A stretch of DNA of 64,000 bases. Origin: Beta vulgaris subsp. vulgaris (lineage: Eukaryota; Streptophyta; Magnoliopsida; Caryophyllales; Amaranthaceae). The DNA lies in contig NC_079207.1 of the NCBI RefSeq assembly GCF_026745355.1, positions 37,347,421-37,411,420 on the forward strand, read 5' to 3'. Of the stretch, positions 1 through 10,949 are shown in pieces. Below the pieces are notes generated by a model. That model saw only the letters and a program-made list of their open reading frames with translations, made no database searches and had not been told where the DNA came from. Numbering within the stretch: position 1 is the first letter of the stretch; each line of letters opens with the position of its first letter. The position numbers were made by a program, and so were the translations under genes.

Positions 1-619
1 TTGGGTCGAACCAGAGGCGGAATTGCTGCTCCCTGCTCCCTTTCCCTTCGCCAAACACGTTGGTGTGGAGGGTGTAAGGCTGTCCACTCACATTTCCTAA
101 GAACTCAAAGTCGATCTCGTCGTGTCTACCAGTGCTAGGGTCAGATTGCAACTGCAAATGATTTACATGTCATAACTAATTAGCATAATGACTTGACATA
201 ATAACTTTGCAGGATTTATTTAATAGTTTTATTGAAGGTCGAAGGCCCACAAGTATAATGTATAAGAAGGTTAATTAGTTCCTCGAACTAATAGTTGCAA
301 TTAAGAAAGGACTTACATATAGAGTAGTGACAGTGCCAGCAGAGTTACCAGCAACGAGCTTCATTTGCATATCAAATCTCCCAAATAAGTAGTCCTTCTT
401 GGAGGCAAACCCGGACCCAGAATACTGGTCTAATGAGAGCGAGAGATGATCACCTCTTGAACCATACGTCTTCACCCTCTCACCACCAAACGTTTGTTGG
501 AACGAATTGTCGAAATGATGTGCGCCGTGGACAGTAGTGCTCAACATAAGAACAAGCACCATAACAATCTGAGGTGCAAACGAGTGTTTCTCGTGATCCC
601 CATTTGATGAATTTCCCAT
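1..619 (-). CDS. XTH: Xyloglucan endotransglucosylase/hydrolase (GH16), 5' part, two exons
   Basis: A cell-wall enzyme that cuts and rejoins xyloglucan chains. Exon 1 is 317-619 (101 codons, ATG at 617-619). The intron is 152-316 (GTAAGT donor, TTTGCAG acceptor on the minus strand). Exon 2 is 1-151 and continues beyond the window. Residues about 17-33 are hydrophobic and end in VHG-A, a plausible secretion signal. Exon 1 runs from [16 protein letters not shown] to AGTVTTLY, and exon 2 opens [12 protein letters not shown]. The GH16 catalytic motif [10 protein letters not shown] (92-124) holds the nucleophile and acid/base glutamates, and is followed by the NVS glycosylation site typical of XTHs. 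The frame is clean across the splice. The continuous reading frame extends 13 codons past the exon, but those codons are intron. The active-site half is intact; the C-terminal half cannot be judged here. Confidence 0.95.
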
Positions 620-719
620 GTTTTCTTTTGGGGAAAAGGGGCAGGGAAGGATTGATGAGATATATGAGGAAGAGGAGTCACTTGATTGTTATGTGTGGAA
701 GATGAGTTGCAACAGCAAG

Positions 720-727
720 TTTATATA
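720..727 (-). promoter_or_regulatory. TATA box of the XTH gene
   Basis: The minus strand reads TATATAAA about 100 bases upstream of the XTH start codon, a normal distance for a plant TATA box with a short 5' UTR. The leader between them is purine-rich with no earlier in-frame ATG of note. Confidence 0.6.
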
Positions 728-759
728 GACGCCTCTTAACGGTCATGTAGGAAGGTCAC

Positions 760-1229
760 ATGCATAGTATTAATGGACCAACTCGTTTACTTTGGAGCAT
801 AAGCTGGCGAATTTTATAACTCAACTCATTTGAGAAATTAAATAGTTGGATTCATGTTTAATCTATCAAGTAATTTGCTGAAGCCCTTTGACTTTACGAT
901 CAATTGAATTTCACTAAACAACACTACTTTAATTTCTCAGATTCAAGTCTCTATATCTTAAAAAACAAACAAACATTAGGTTATCCATCTTAAACTAATT
1001 GGCAACAAAAACAGTAACCTATCATGCTTGTGAAAGAATTTTGTCCTCGGCTTGATGTAATTCCTAAATACAATATGTATCATATTCTGGAGATAATAAA
1101 TTCATTAAATGAGGTCTTCTATACTTCTTGCTAGAGAATGATATAAAATTTTGTGTTAGTAAATTATAAACCCGAAACCCAATTAAATGGATCAATTAGG
1201 TCATACATAATTATTTGGATCAACAAAAG
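760..1229. other. AT-rich upstream region, no gene seen
   Basis: Distal 5' region of the XTH gene. No open frame, RNA gene or clear repeat was recognised. Confidence 0.5.
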
Positions 1230-2538
1230 TAAAAACTTGGAGCCCAAAGGGTGGTCGGCCAAGAGGAGAGAGGGAATGGGATTTCTAACCTACATATACT
1301 TGTATATTTAGTTAGGCAATCACAAGAAAAGATACAAGATCTCTCTCAATATTCTTCTTTCTCTTATTCTTCCCAAAAAGTCACGGTTAGTCCATTAAAG
1401 AAGAAGAAAAATTTGTTCCTTCCAACTAGAATTGGTGGAGTGTTGATCTAGATTGGTGGACTAAGTAGATGAATCACAGTTGCGGTTCTATCTCCAATTA
1501 TAACAAGTTTCGTGAAAATCACGCTTCAAAGGTTAATGCTAAACTATTATGTGATCTTTGATTGTATATATGCATGTGATTATGTTTAAAGTGCTTTTAA
1601 ATATGATTCAAGAAATTCCGCTTATAGTACTCAAATCCCTATAAAGGTATCAGTTTTAGCCTCTTGCATATAGGTTTTTGGTCATAAAGTTTAGTTTTAT
1701 TTTGACTTGTATGACTAATTTTAATTTGATTAAGGGGAGGAATTGAATTATGGATTTTATTTAATTGGATTAATTAAATGGAGATTTAATTTGCTTAATT
1801 TTTTTATATTGGCCGAAAATTTAATTAATTCGACCTACAAATTTTTTTGAAAATTCAATTCTAGGGTGGCCAAATTTTATAAAAATATATACCCTAATTT
1901 TTAAAATCAATTGTGATTTTAGATCTCAAATTTTTCAAAAATTTGGAGACTTTTATTCATATTATTAATCTAATTTTCATGTTTATAATTATTTATGTAT
2001 GAAAATCAATTCATGTAAAAGAAAGTTTTATGTCAATTAGAGATTAATTTATGTGAATAATGCTAAATTTTTTTTAAAAAAAATTATGAAAATTTTCAAA
2101 AATTTTGGTCATATAATTAATCTGAATTTTCAAAACTTAAATTATTCATATATGACAAATTAATTCTTATAAAAGGAATTTTATATCATTTTAGGTTAAT
2201 TGATACGAATAGCCCCAAAAATTAATTAAACTGAAGTTTTAAATTAATTTTTCGTAATTTGGCATAAAGGAGTTTATGTTTAATTTATTTCTAATCACTA
2301 AATTTTTTTACAAGAAGTTGTAATTTAATTTAATTCCATTAAAAAAACAAAAAAAGGGGAAGGAAGAGCAGCCACGACAGGGTGGCACAACCACCGACTG
2401 GTGGGGCCATGATGGTTGCTCTAGGTGGTCTGAAAGGCAGTCAATGGGCTGCGATGGCAGCAACAGCGGTGTGGCTAGGTAGCCATGTTTTGCTGCTGCC
2501 CAACAACAGTTTTTTTTTTTTTTTTTTTAAAAAAAAAA
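1230..2538 (+). repeat. Possible degraded Copia LTR and leader
   Basis: A pyrimidine-rich stretch (1335-1420) is followed by GTTGATCTAGATTGGTGG, then AGAAATTCCGCTTATAG (about 1610) and AAAGGTATCAG (about 1645). This order resembles the end of a plant Copia LTR and its primer-binding region. An AT-rich leader follows, then a GC-richer stretch with repeated GGTGG/GGCAG (2365-2505) and an oligo-T/oligo-A tract (2510-2540). No partner LTR or pol frame is seen. Resemblance only. Confidence 0.25.
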
Positions 2539-2540
2539 AG

Positions 2541-3296
2541 AAATAGTTTTTTTTTAGGAAAAATCATTAAAACCGATTTTCAGAATATTAAGCAGATTTT
2601 CAGTCAAATATTTTCATAATTTTATTCTTTAATCTAATTAAAATTAGTAGGCTGGATTTTCAAGGATAGAATATTTAGGTTGTTAGGAATTACTTAAATA
2701 CTTTATCCTATTGCTTTACTTAATTAAGAATATTTGATATTTTAATTATTGGAAAGTATAATATGTGATATTATTATGTAGCTTTTATATTTTGATATAC
2801 ATACATGCTATGTATGACTAGTATGGCCCAAGTTGAAGTTAGAAAATATGATTTGCGTATCGTGATGTATTCTTGTAATATAAATATGATTTGCGTATCA
2901 TCAAGTATTTTTGTAATTTATTATTTAAATTAGATATTATATAAATTATTTTGATACTTATGTAATCCAAAGACGAGCCCATCAAGAGAAGGCCCATGGC
3001 TAAGGTGGATGGAGATCCATGAAGAGTCCAAGAAGGAGCCAATTATGCTTAGTTCTTAGGATTTGGGGCCATACTAGATCATTTTATTTTGCATTTTATC
3101 ATTATTTAAAATGCTTCTAAGTTTATTATAGGTTGGTTATTAATGCGCTAGAGTTCACTAATTCATAACAACAAAATAAAAATTAGGTCTTGCGAATATT
3201 AAGGTTAGCTTTTGCAAACATAAAGTACTTGTTAAACCCTTAATTAATAGTCATAGGTTATGCCTCCGCAGGGTATTATCATTAATTTTGAGAAAT
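2541..3296. repeat. AT-rich repeat at the start of copy A, unclassified
   Basis: Repeated at 33903-34644 with small indels. It holds two short near-repeats (ATATGATTTGCGTATC, about 2848 and 2885). A 67-codon minus-strand frame at 2839-3042 is partly kept in copy B but resembles no known protein and lies in AT-rich repeat DNA, so it is not called as a gene. Confidence 0.5.
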
Positions 3297-3483
3297 AAGG
3301 TAAAATTGCGAATTTTACAACTTAGTTTGGTTATCCTTAACAATATCATCAAAAGCGTTTTAGATTCTGAAGCAAGACATAGTTAAGCATGCAATGTTTA
3401 TCAATCTAAACAAGAATTATAAAATATTATAATTAGTAAAAGAGTTTACTTACCTTGAGAATGTAACGTTAAAATAAGGCCTC
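3297..3483. repeat. 187-bp direct repeat, left member (copy A)
   Basis: From AAGGTAAAATTGCGAATT to ATAAGGCCTC. It recurs in the same orientation at 15789-15975, on the far side of the foldback element and nested Gypsy-1. Both members are 187 bases, like a very long target duplication. Confidence 0.8.
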
Positions 3484-4072
3484 AATGTTTCAGAAATGCA
3501 CCGTATACCCTTGAGTTTTCAAAAACATGCACCAGATACCCTTTTCCTAACTGTCGTTAACCCACCGTTAGCTTTATTAACGATTTTGCCATCCTTAAAC
3601 CCTAACACTAATCTAACCTAACCCTAACTCTAATCTAACCCTAACCCTTACTTTAATCCTACCCCTAAACCCTTCCCCTTACCCTAACCCTAACTCTTTG
3701 GCAGCCCCCATGTAATCCCCCACATTTTTTAAAGGATTTTCATAAATACATTAAGTTATTTATGTAATTATATTTAAATCCAAATGAGTTTGGAAAATGA
3801 TTTGACTTTTATAAAGGGTTGACTATTTAAAAGTCAACTAAAAATATTTTTCTTAGCTTAATAAAATTCGTAATATTTTAATTAAGCGTGTTTTAAATAA
3901 GAGTTTAATTATTAAAACCACATTTGAAAAGAAAACTTAATGGAATCGAAAGCCCAAAAGTAATAAAAAGGGAAAGGATAATTTGATGACTAAAGTCCTA
4001 ATAAGCCCATCTTGTTAGTCATCAAAGTTTTAATTATTGAAACTCCTTTTCCTAAGCCCAATAGGATTAGCC

Positions 4073-4082
4073 TATTTAAATA
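4073..4082 (+). promoter_or_regulatory. TATA-like element in the Gypsy-1 LTR
   Basis: TATTTAAATA about 360 bases into the LTR, followed about 35 bases later by CT-rich sequence that may be the transcription start. The same motif is at 12879-12888 in the 3' LTR. Confidence 0.45.
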
Positions 4083-4244
4083 TCCTAAAAACCCAAATAT
4101 TTTGCCCTACACTTTATTTTCTCTCTCCTCCCTTGCACGTGATTTTCGAGCCTTCTCCCTCTCACTCGACATTTTCTCTCTCCTCTTCCTCTTGAGCGTG
4201 AGTTTCATATTTCCTCTCAAAAATCGTTTCTTCTTCGCTAAGTA

Positions 4245-4269
4245 ACGTTTCTTGTTGAACAAGAAACGT
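4245..4269. promoter_or_regulatory. 25-bp near-perfect palindrome in the LTR (hairpin)
   Basis: Arms ACGTTTCTTGTT and AACAAGAAACGT with one base between them. It lies about 165 bases after the TATA-like box, so probably in the transcribed repeat region. It is kept without change at 13045-13069 although the bases around it differ between LTRs. Role unknown: RNA hairpin, packaging or dimer signal, or protein site. Confidence 0.6.
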
Positions 4270-6215
4270 CACAAACATTTTCTTGAAGCCGAAAAACCTG
4301 CTGCCCGCCTGTCCTTACTGCTGTCTTCAGTCCGGCGCCCCTTCTTCCTCTTATTTTGGTTGTTTTTCTTTACTTCTCCTTTAAGATTCCATTAAAGTCC
4401 TAATTTTTATTGTTATTTTTTACTATTTACATGATTACGATTTGAGTTATTATTTATTATGAAGAAATTGTTTCGGTTCTCATATGTATAAAAGAAAAAA
4501 ATTTCAGATTTATTATTTTTAGTTTTAATCATGAAAGATGTGATTTTTAGGGTTTTAAATCACTAGAAATCGTATATTTAAAGTATGAATATGAATTTTG
4601 ATTGGAATACATTTTATATGCATTTAAAATATTTTCAGAAAGTTTAGAAAATTTTATAGATGCTGGAAATTCAGAAAGTTAATATTTTAAGGTTTTTAAT
4701 GGTTTTTAATCACTAGAATAGTTGATCTATACTAGGGATTAAAAATAACGAGAGTTTAAATTATAAAAACGATTTTTAAAGAAGTTTAAAAGGGTTTGGG
4801 ACGTTTTAAAGTTGCTGTATTTTTTTTTAGTTCAAGTATTTACTTGATTATTTATTGTTCTAGGCGGAGATTTCATTGTAGGGGACTTTTAGAGCTTAAA
4901 AGTGGCCTACCGTTGCGTTTATACAAGGTACGTACATAGTCTACGTGCTATATGGTTAGAAACATGCCTTAGGGATGTTTTTATTTACTAGTATCATGTA
5001 TAGGACCTTGTTGTTCGTATACATGAGTTATTGAATTTGTTTACATGTTTTTGCCTATGTGCTACATGTAAACTAGAAGCAATTATGAATATGTATGTTT
5101 GTATGGAAGTTTGATGCAAACAAATGAGTTCAGTTCATGTATTAATTCGTGAGAGAATTAATGTAAGTAAGTTGAATCATGTGTTACATAGATTCATGAG
5201 TTTCATTTATTTATCTTATAAGAACCGAGGATCTTATTTGGTAATTTGAGTTATACCTATATAAAGGTACAGTTTACTGTTGGCTAGGTTCAACAGGCAA
5301 GTTAGTAAAGAATAAAGAAGTGAAAAGAGTCTTGGATGCTAAGTTGTGAACACTTATTGATTCTAAGATTAAAAAGGAGTTTTGTGATGTTATGTGATTA
5401 TTAGTTGTGAGTATTATGTGCTTGGTTGGTGTCAACACAAGTATAAAATGAATGCAACGTAAAGTGAAACGAGAATAGGTTATAGACTTTAGACTGGTGC
5501 ACGTCTAGAGTTGGACACTAAGGGTTGGAGTACATGGGGTAGCCCATGCTTTCCTGGGATTGGATTGATCACCTTTCCTCTTTAGTTCAAAGGTTCCTCG
5601 ATATCGCAGGTCAATTTGGTTTACGGAGTCATGACCGTATTTCCTATTTCAGTATAGACAACTCGTCCCATAACTATTCCATTTAAAGAAGAAATAAAAG
5701 TTAGAGTCTAGTTCAGTAAGAGTTATCTGCAGTTGTTATGTTATTATTATTTATTCTACAAGTTGTGTTGTAGTATCATGTTTAGGATTATTTTGTCTGA
5801 TATGTAGTACTCAGCTTTCTGATTACGTGCTTGTCTGTGTTTGTGATCATGGCTTTGCCTATTGATCCTGTGGTGATCCTTCGGGGAGCAGAGTCAAGAA
5901 AGCATTGACATTACAGGTTCGAAGATGCATACCATTGGGAAATCTGGAATGGAGAGGCTTTTTGACATTAGTCGTATTTAAGTTGTTTCTAGGAAGTTAT
6001 ATTTCAAACATTAGGTTTAAGTTGGTGTGTTTCAGTTCAAACATTGTTTGACTCTTATTTCATAAGTTTAATAAAGTTGGTTTTGTTTGTAAGTTTTCCG
6101 CTGCAAAATTCTGAGTAAGCCGAAAGTTATCACACGGGCGATAATGCCTGGGTAATTCTCTAGATTTGTTATAAAAGTATTTTCTAGAAAGAGAGAATAT
6201 CGGGGTGTTACAAAG

Positions 6216-6230
6216 TGGTATCTGGGAGCT
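6216..6230 (+). promoter_or_regulatory. Primer-binding site of Gypsy-1
   Basis: TGGTATCTGGGAGCT starts 3 bases after the LTR. The first seven bases match the complement of the initiator-methionine tRNA 3' end used by most plant Gypsy and Copia elements; the rest diverges. Confidence 0.6.
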
Positions 6231-6930
6231 TTAGGTTAGTTTAAGACTTATAGGCGCCTATAACTAGCTTATTAAGTACTTTAGCTTCTTAAGTTACCTA
6301 GATTATGGGTTATTTGAAGGAAACCTTAGTAGTGCTCCTACGTTTCATTTCGAAAAGTTAGACAAAATATTTTGAGGATTAATTTTTTTTAGAAACCGAA
6401 ATTTTCGGAAATGCGAGCTTCGAAATTCTTTCCGGAAATTTTACAAGTTCGAAATTTTTTTTTTTTTTCGAAAAAACGTGCGAAGTCCGAGAAAAAAAAA
6501 AAAAAATTTCGAGTGAAAATTTTTTTTTCGAGTAACCTAGGAGTCCAAATTTCTTTTCGAAAATTATTGTAGGCACAAAGTAATGTTATTCATAAAAAGT
6601 GTCTGCATTAGTTCATGCCTTTAAGGTACAGTATTGCATTGTGAGAATGGGTAGTATAGGAAGGCATATAGGATAGAAATATTATATGCCTGCATTGAAA
6701 AATTAGTTCAGCATCATCATAAATTTTCTTCCCTGCAAATAAGTGCATTATTATTTTCTTCCCTACTAATGATGCATGAATGTTTTCTTTCCTGCTAATT
6801 GTTATATCCTTCTTGCCTTATTAAGTGTTATATTTTACATGCCTTTGTTTTCTTACCCTTTGATTCTTGGTGGGAAACGTTAAGGAAGAGTGCTAAACCT
6901 TTTGGGTTATTGTGATGTAGCTCTACTATT

Positions 6931-7323
6931 ATGGCTGCAAATTTAGGAAACTACTTTAACCCTATCGTCCTGACTGACGATGAAGACGACGACCATCATC
7001 CACCCATTGACCATAGGGAATATGAAGAACTGCATTGGATAATGCGTCGCATCTTGAGAAGACACTATGCTAGGGATGATGAAGTCATCATAGAAATGGA
7101 TCATGCTAGAGGAACTACCAGGGAAGACATATATGATGCATGTATGAGGGTGGAATCTGAACCTGAGGAAGACTTGGACACCATACCTACTAGGCAGTCT
7201 AAGATCAAGAGAAAATTCGTTGACTACTATGAGACTGACGAAGAGGACGAAGTTAGTGATGAAGACTTTGTACCTCAACAATATAAGGAAGATAAGGATA
7301 AGGATGGCAGTGTAGTGCCATAA
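6931..7323 (+). CDS. Pre-gag ORF of Gypsy-1, acidic 130-residue protein, unknown function
   Basis: An intact frame between the primer site and gag, with its own ATG and stop, 476 bases before the gag start. The protein is rich in Asp and Glu, with NPIVLTDDEDDD at residues 10-21, a basic patch IMRRILRRHYARDD (37-50), a Lys/Arg patch near 'SKIKRK' and an acidic C-terminus. I recognise no family. The diverged Gypsy-2 elements carry a homologous broken start at the same place (NPIVLSDDEN, then IMR with the same spacing). It may be an accessory protein, or an N-terminal gag module on a separate frame. The antisense frame at 6943-7281 is a shadow. Confidence 0.65.
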   Translation: MAANLGNYFNPIVLTDDEDDDHHPPIDHREYEELHWIMRRILRRHYARDDEVIIEMDHARGTTREDIYDACMRVESEPEEDLDTIPTRQSKIKRKFVDYYETDEEDEVSDEDFVPQQYKEDKDKDGSVVP

Positions 7324-7799
7324 GTATATAACTATAGATATTTTTTATATAATATAGACGTACATAAGGTTTTAGTTAAAAGAATAAGTTGGGTATATGC
7401 CAACAAACAAAGGTGTTTTTATAGGATTACATTTTAGGAAATATATATATATACTAGTGTGTTATTTCACATTTTTTTTTCCTTTTTCCCTTCTAAGGAA
7501 GAATAAAATTTAGTTTGTTTATTCAAGGAGTAAGAATTTATTTTGGACACGTAATGGGGAATATTTTTTTTTATTTATTTTCATTATGTGATTTCAATTT
7601 TCTTGCTTAAATTCATATGACTAGAATTTATTACGTGAATAACTGTATGAATATTAGTGAACATTCCATGTTGAAACTTAGTAAAATTGTATGTTGATGC
7701 GATCTTTAGTGATCAAATCAAGTATTGTCTTGCTTAGATGACTATACGAGTTTTCTGGAACCTGAGTAGAGTTATATTACTTTCAGGTCCCGAAGTAGA
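7324..7799 (+). other. Gypsy-1 leader between pre-gag ORF and gag
   Basis: AT-rich untranslated spacer with no open frame of note. It ends CAGGTCCCGAAGTAGA directly before the gag ATG. Confidence 0.6.
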
Positions 7800-8690
7800 A
7801 TGGCTAACAACACTGAACTAGCTGATGCTATTCGCCTCTTGGCGGAGAAACTGAACCAGGACAAGGTTGAACGTCCAGAGACTGCTGGAGAAATGTTTGA
7901 AAGACTGTCCAAAGTGAAACCACCTTACTTTAAGGGACAAGCTGACCCTACTTTCCTAGAAAACTGGATTAGGGAATTTGAAAAGTTGTTTGAGGTAGGG
8001 ATTGCCCTGCTGACATGAGAGTAGGACAAGCTGTTTTATACCTAAAGGATGAGGCTGACTTGTGGTGGAGAGAAAATGGGGCTAGATTGAGTGCTGCTGA
8101 GGGATTCAATTGGGAAGCCTTTGTGATTGTGCTGAGAGGAAAGTTTTACCCTGCCTTCATGAGAAGCAGAAAGCCCAAGAGTTCATCAACCTTAGAATGG
8201 GTAGTATGACATTTCTGAATACTATAGTAAGTTTATAACCTTGTCTAGGTTTGCACCTGAGGTGGTAGCTACTGAGAGCTTAAGGCTCAGAGGTTCGAAC
8301 AGGGGTTGACTGATGAAATCCAGCTGGGATTAGGGGGTGAGACCTTTACATCCTTAGATGTAGTGTATGGGAGAGCTTCTCATATTTATGGTTGCAATCG
8401 AGAAGAGATAAGAAGGCTGGAATAGTTGGTGAAAAGAGAAAGAGGTTAGTACTGGGGGAAACCAAGGTAACTTTAAGAAAAACCGGAATGGGAATGGGAA
8501 CTTTCAAGGAAGGAACACCAGGATAATCGTAGTCAGGGTAGACCTGAGAGGGTTCACAATTGAAGTTCTGTGACAAAAACCATCCTGGGAAGACTGTAAG
8601 GAGAGCTAGTGATTGCATTATTGCAGAAGAAGGGCACAGAGAGTATGAGTGCTAGCTAACACGGAAAAGGTTTGAGATTCAGGGAAACGG
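7800..8690 (+). pseudogene. gag: Gypsy-1 gag (capsid and zinc knuckle), frameshifted
   Basis: Starts MANNTELADAIRLLAEKLNQ and keeps Gypsy capsid features: PPYFKGQADPTFLENWIREF and, after a frameshift near 8000, LKDEADLWWRE and FNWEAFVIVLRGKFYP (homologous to the usual 'W..F...F...FYP' segment). A zinc-knuckle-like stretch survives in pieces near 8565-8650 (FCDKNHPG, then KKGHREYEC in another frame). At least four small shifts break the frame. A CTGGGATT at 8324 matches one at 8961; Gypsy-2 lost the sequence between the equivalent points. Confidence 0.85.
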
Positions 8691-8819
8691 TAATCAGGCT
8701 AGACCAGGGTCTAATCAAATAGGGAACCAGGGTCCTAAGCCTGGAGGTCAGAATAACCAAGGGAACCATAGTAGGCCTCTGCTAATGATAATCCTACCCA
8801 GAACAAACCTGCAGGAAAA

Positions 8820-9366
8820 GTGTTCGTGATGAGTCATAACGAGGCAGAGAGATCTGCGGATGTGGTAACTGGTAATTTCTCTATCAACTCAGTTTTCGTT
8901 AAAACGTTATTCGATTCGGGGGCTACTTATTCTTTTATTTCGCCTTCTGTTTTAAAGAGTCTGGGATTGGTGGAGTATGAGTCAATTGACTTGTCTGTTA
9001 GTATTCCTACTGGGGAAGTCGTTAAGTGTACTAAGTTATTTAAGAACTTACCTTTGAAGATAGGAGGGAGTGTCTTTCCATCCGATTTGATCGAGTTTAA
9101 CTTAGGAGATTTAGATGTGATTCTTGGGATGAACTGGTTGAGTCATTACAAGGCCAGGATCGATTGTGAAGTCCAGAAAGTAGTGTTGAGAAACCCTTCG
9201 GGAAAATTTACCTCATATAGACGATTTGGGAAACCTAAAAACTTTGGAGTGATCTCTGCTCTGCAAGTGCAGAAGTTGATGAGAAAGGGGTGTGAGCTGT
9301 TTTTCTGTAGCGTGCAAGATGTGAGTAAAGAAGCTGAGTTAAAACTTGAGGATGTTCCAATAGTGA
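8820..9366 (+). pseudogene. Gypsy-1 aspartic protease domain
   Basis: Retroviral-type aspartic protease that would cut the gag-pol polyprotein. The active-site triad DSGA is at 8913-8924 (TLFDSGATYSFISPS), followed by LGDLDVILGMNWLSHYKA (about 9100-9155), as in plant Gypsy proteases. This part lies in one open frame (8820-9590) that continues into the start of reverse transcriptase. Frames before and after are shifted. Confidence 0.85.
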
Positions 9367-10205
9367 ATGAGTTTATGGACGTATTTCCGAGTGAAATTTC
9401 AGGTATGCCGCCTGCAAGAGCTGTTGAGTTTACCATAGACTTAGTTCCTGGAACTGCACCTATATCTAAGGCACCTTATAGAATGGCACCTCCTGAGATG
9501 AGTGAGTTAAAGACGCAATTCAAGAACTTTTGGATAAGGGTTATATCAGACCTAGTGCATCGCCTTGGGGAGCTCCTGTTTTGTTCGTGAAGAAAAAGGA
9601 TGGGAGTATGAGATTATGTATAGACTATAGGGAGTTGAATAATGTTACCATCAAAAACAAGTACCCTTTGCCTAGAATAGATGACCTATTCGATCAACTA
9701 ATGGAGCGAGTGTGTTCTCGAAGATTGACTTACGTTCAGGATATCATCAATTGAGGGTAGCTGATAAGGATGTACCTAAGACTGCCTTTAGAACGCGTTA
9801 TGGTCACTACGAGTTCACTGTAATGCCATTTGGGTTAACCAATGCTCCTGCTATATTTATGGATTGATGAATAGAATCTTTCATGAGTTTTTAGATAAGT
9901 TCGTAGTGATTTTTATTGATGACATTTTGATTATTCGAGGAATGAAACCGACATGATGAACATTTGAGGATTATCTTGGAAACCTTGAGGAAGAACCAAT
10001 TATATGCCAAGTTCTCTAAGTGTGAGTTTCGTTTGGAGAAAGTAGCATTCTTGGGTCATTTTGTGTCTAAGGAAGGAGTTCTGTAGATCCTGCTAAGATT
10101 CAAGCTGTGAGTGAGTGGCCAACTCCAAAGAGTGTGACGACATTAGAAGTTTCTTGGGTTTAGCTGGCTATTATAGGAGATTTGTGAGGATTTCTCGAAG
10201 ATAGC
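9367..10205 (+). pseudogene. Gypsy-1 reverse transcriptase domain, frameshifted
   Basis: Begins with the linker FMDVFPSEISGMPP and [14 protein letters not shown], then [20 protein letters not shown] and [18 protein letters not shown]. The catalytic box FIDD is at 9912-9923 (VVIFIDDILI), followed by KCEF and [12 protein letters not shown]. Single-base shifts occur near 9525, 9705, 9870, 9940 and 10080. The domain order is normal, but no active enzyme can be made from the sequence as written. Confidence 0.88.
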
Positions 10206-10720
10206 GAGACCTATGACAATTTAATGAAAAAGGAGTCCAAGTTTGAGTGGAATGAGAAGTGTGAGGAAGCTTTCCAGATCTTGAAATCGTTTAACCACTG
10301 CACCTGTCTTAACCCTACCTGATGGGAAGAGGATTTGAGGTCTATAGTGATGCTTCGAAGAATGGTTTGGGTTTGTGTTGCAACAGAATGGTAAGGTAAT
10401 AGCTTATGCATCGCGTCAACTGAAACCTTATGAGGCTAATTACCCTACCCATGATCTAGAGTTAGCTGCCATAGTTTTGCATTGAAGATTTGGAGACATT
10501 ATCTTTATGGGCAACTTGCAAGATATTCACAGACCATAAGAGCTTGAAGTACATATTTACCCAAAAAGACTTGAATATGAGACAAAGAGATGGCTAGAGT
10601 TGATTAAGGATTACGATCTAGACATCCAGTATCATGAGGGGAAAGCAAATGTGGTTGCTGACGCCTTGAGTCGGAAATCGAGTCATAGCTTGAGTGCTTT
10701 GATAGTCCCTGAGGAGTTTG
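10206..10720 (+). pseudogene. Gypsy-1 RNase H domain, frameshifted
   Basis: Pieces in different frames: the first catalytic Asp in [11 protein letters not shown] (about 10340), [38 protein letters not shown] (about 10530), and the ending [17 protein letters not shown] (about 10630-10680). Typical of Gypsy RNase H. The minus-strand frame 10211-10411 is a shadow. Confidence 0.85.
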
Positions 10721-10949
10721 TAGAGATATGCAAAGGTTGAACCTAGAAATTTTAAATCCTGGGGAAAGTGAGGCTAGACTAGTAATCTTTCTTTGGGAGT
10801 GTCAGTTTTCGATGAGATCATTGAGGGTCAAGTTGGGGATGAGCATCTAGATAAGATAAAGAGAAAATGAAGCAAGGTAAGGAATAGACTTCAAGATTCA
10901 TGATGATGGGAGTCTAAGGTTTAAAGGAGGTGGTGTGTACCACAGAAGT

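Larger units (their letters stand above)
3711..6212 (+). repeat. Gypsy-1 5' LTR
   Basis: 2,502 bp, TG...CA ends. It contains a TATA-like TATTTAAATA (4073-4082), a pyrimidine-rich stretch after it (4110-4230), and a 25-bp palindrome (4245-4269). It is 53 bases longer than the 3' LTR, mostly because the 3' copy has many 1-base deletions. Confidence 0.92.

Noticed and set aside
3595..3700. Telomere end or interstitial telomere from a chromosome fusion
   Set aside because: The CCCTAA units are degenerate, short, mirrored by TTAGGG on the other arm of a mobile foldback element, and repeated at 34945 and 41625.
6943..7281. 112-residue antisense frame
   Set aside because: Shadow of the pre-gag ORF; hydrophobic residues arise from the complement of Asp/Glu codons.
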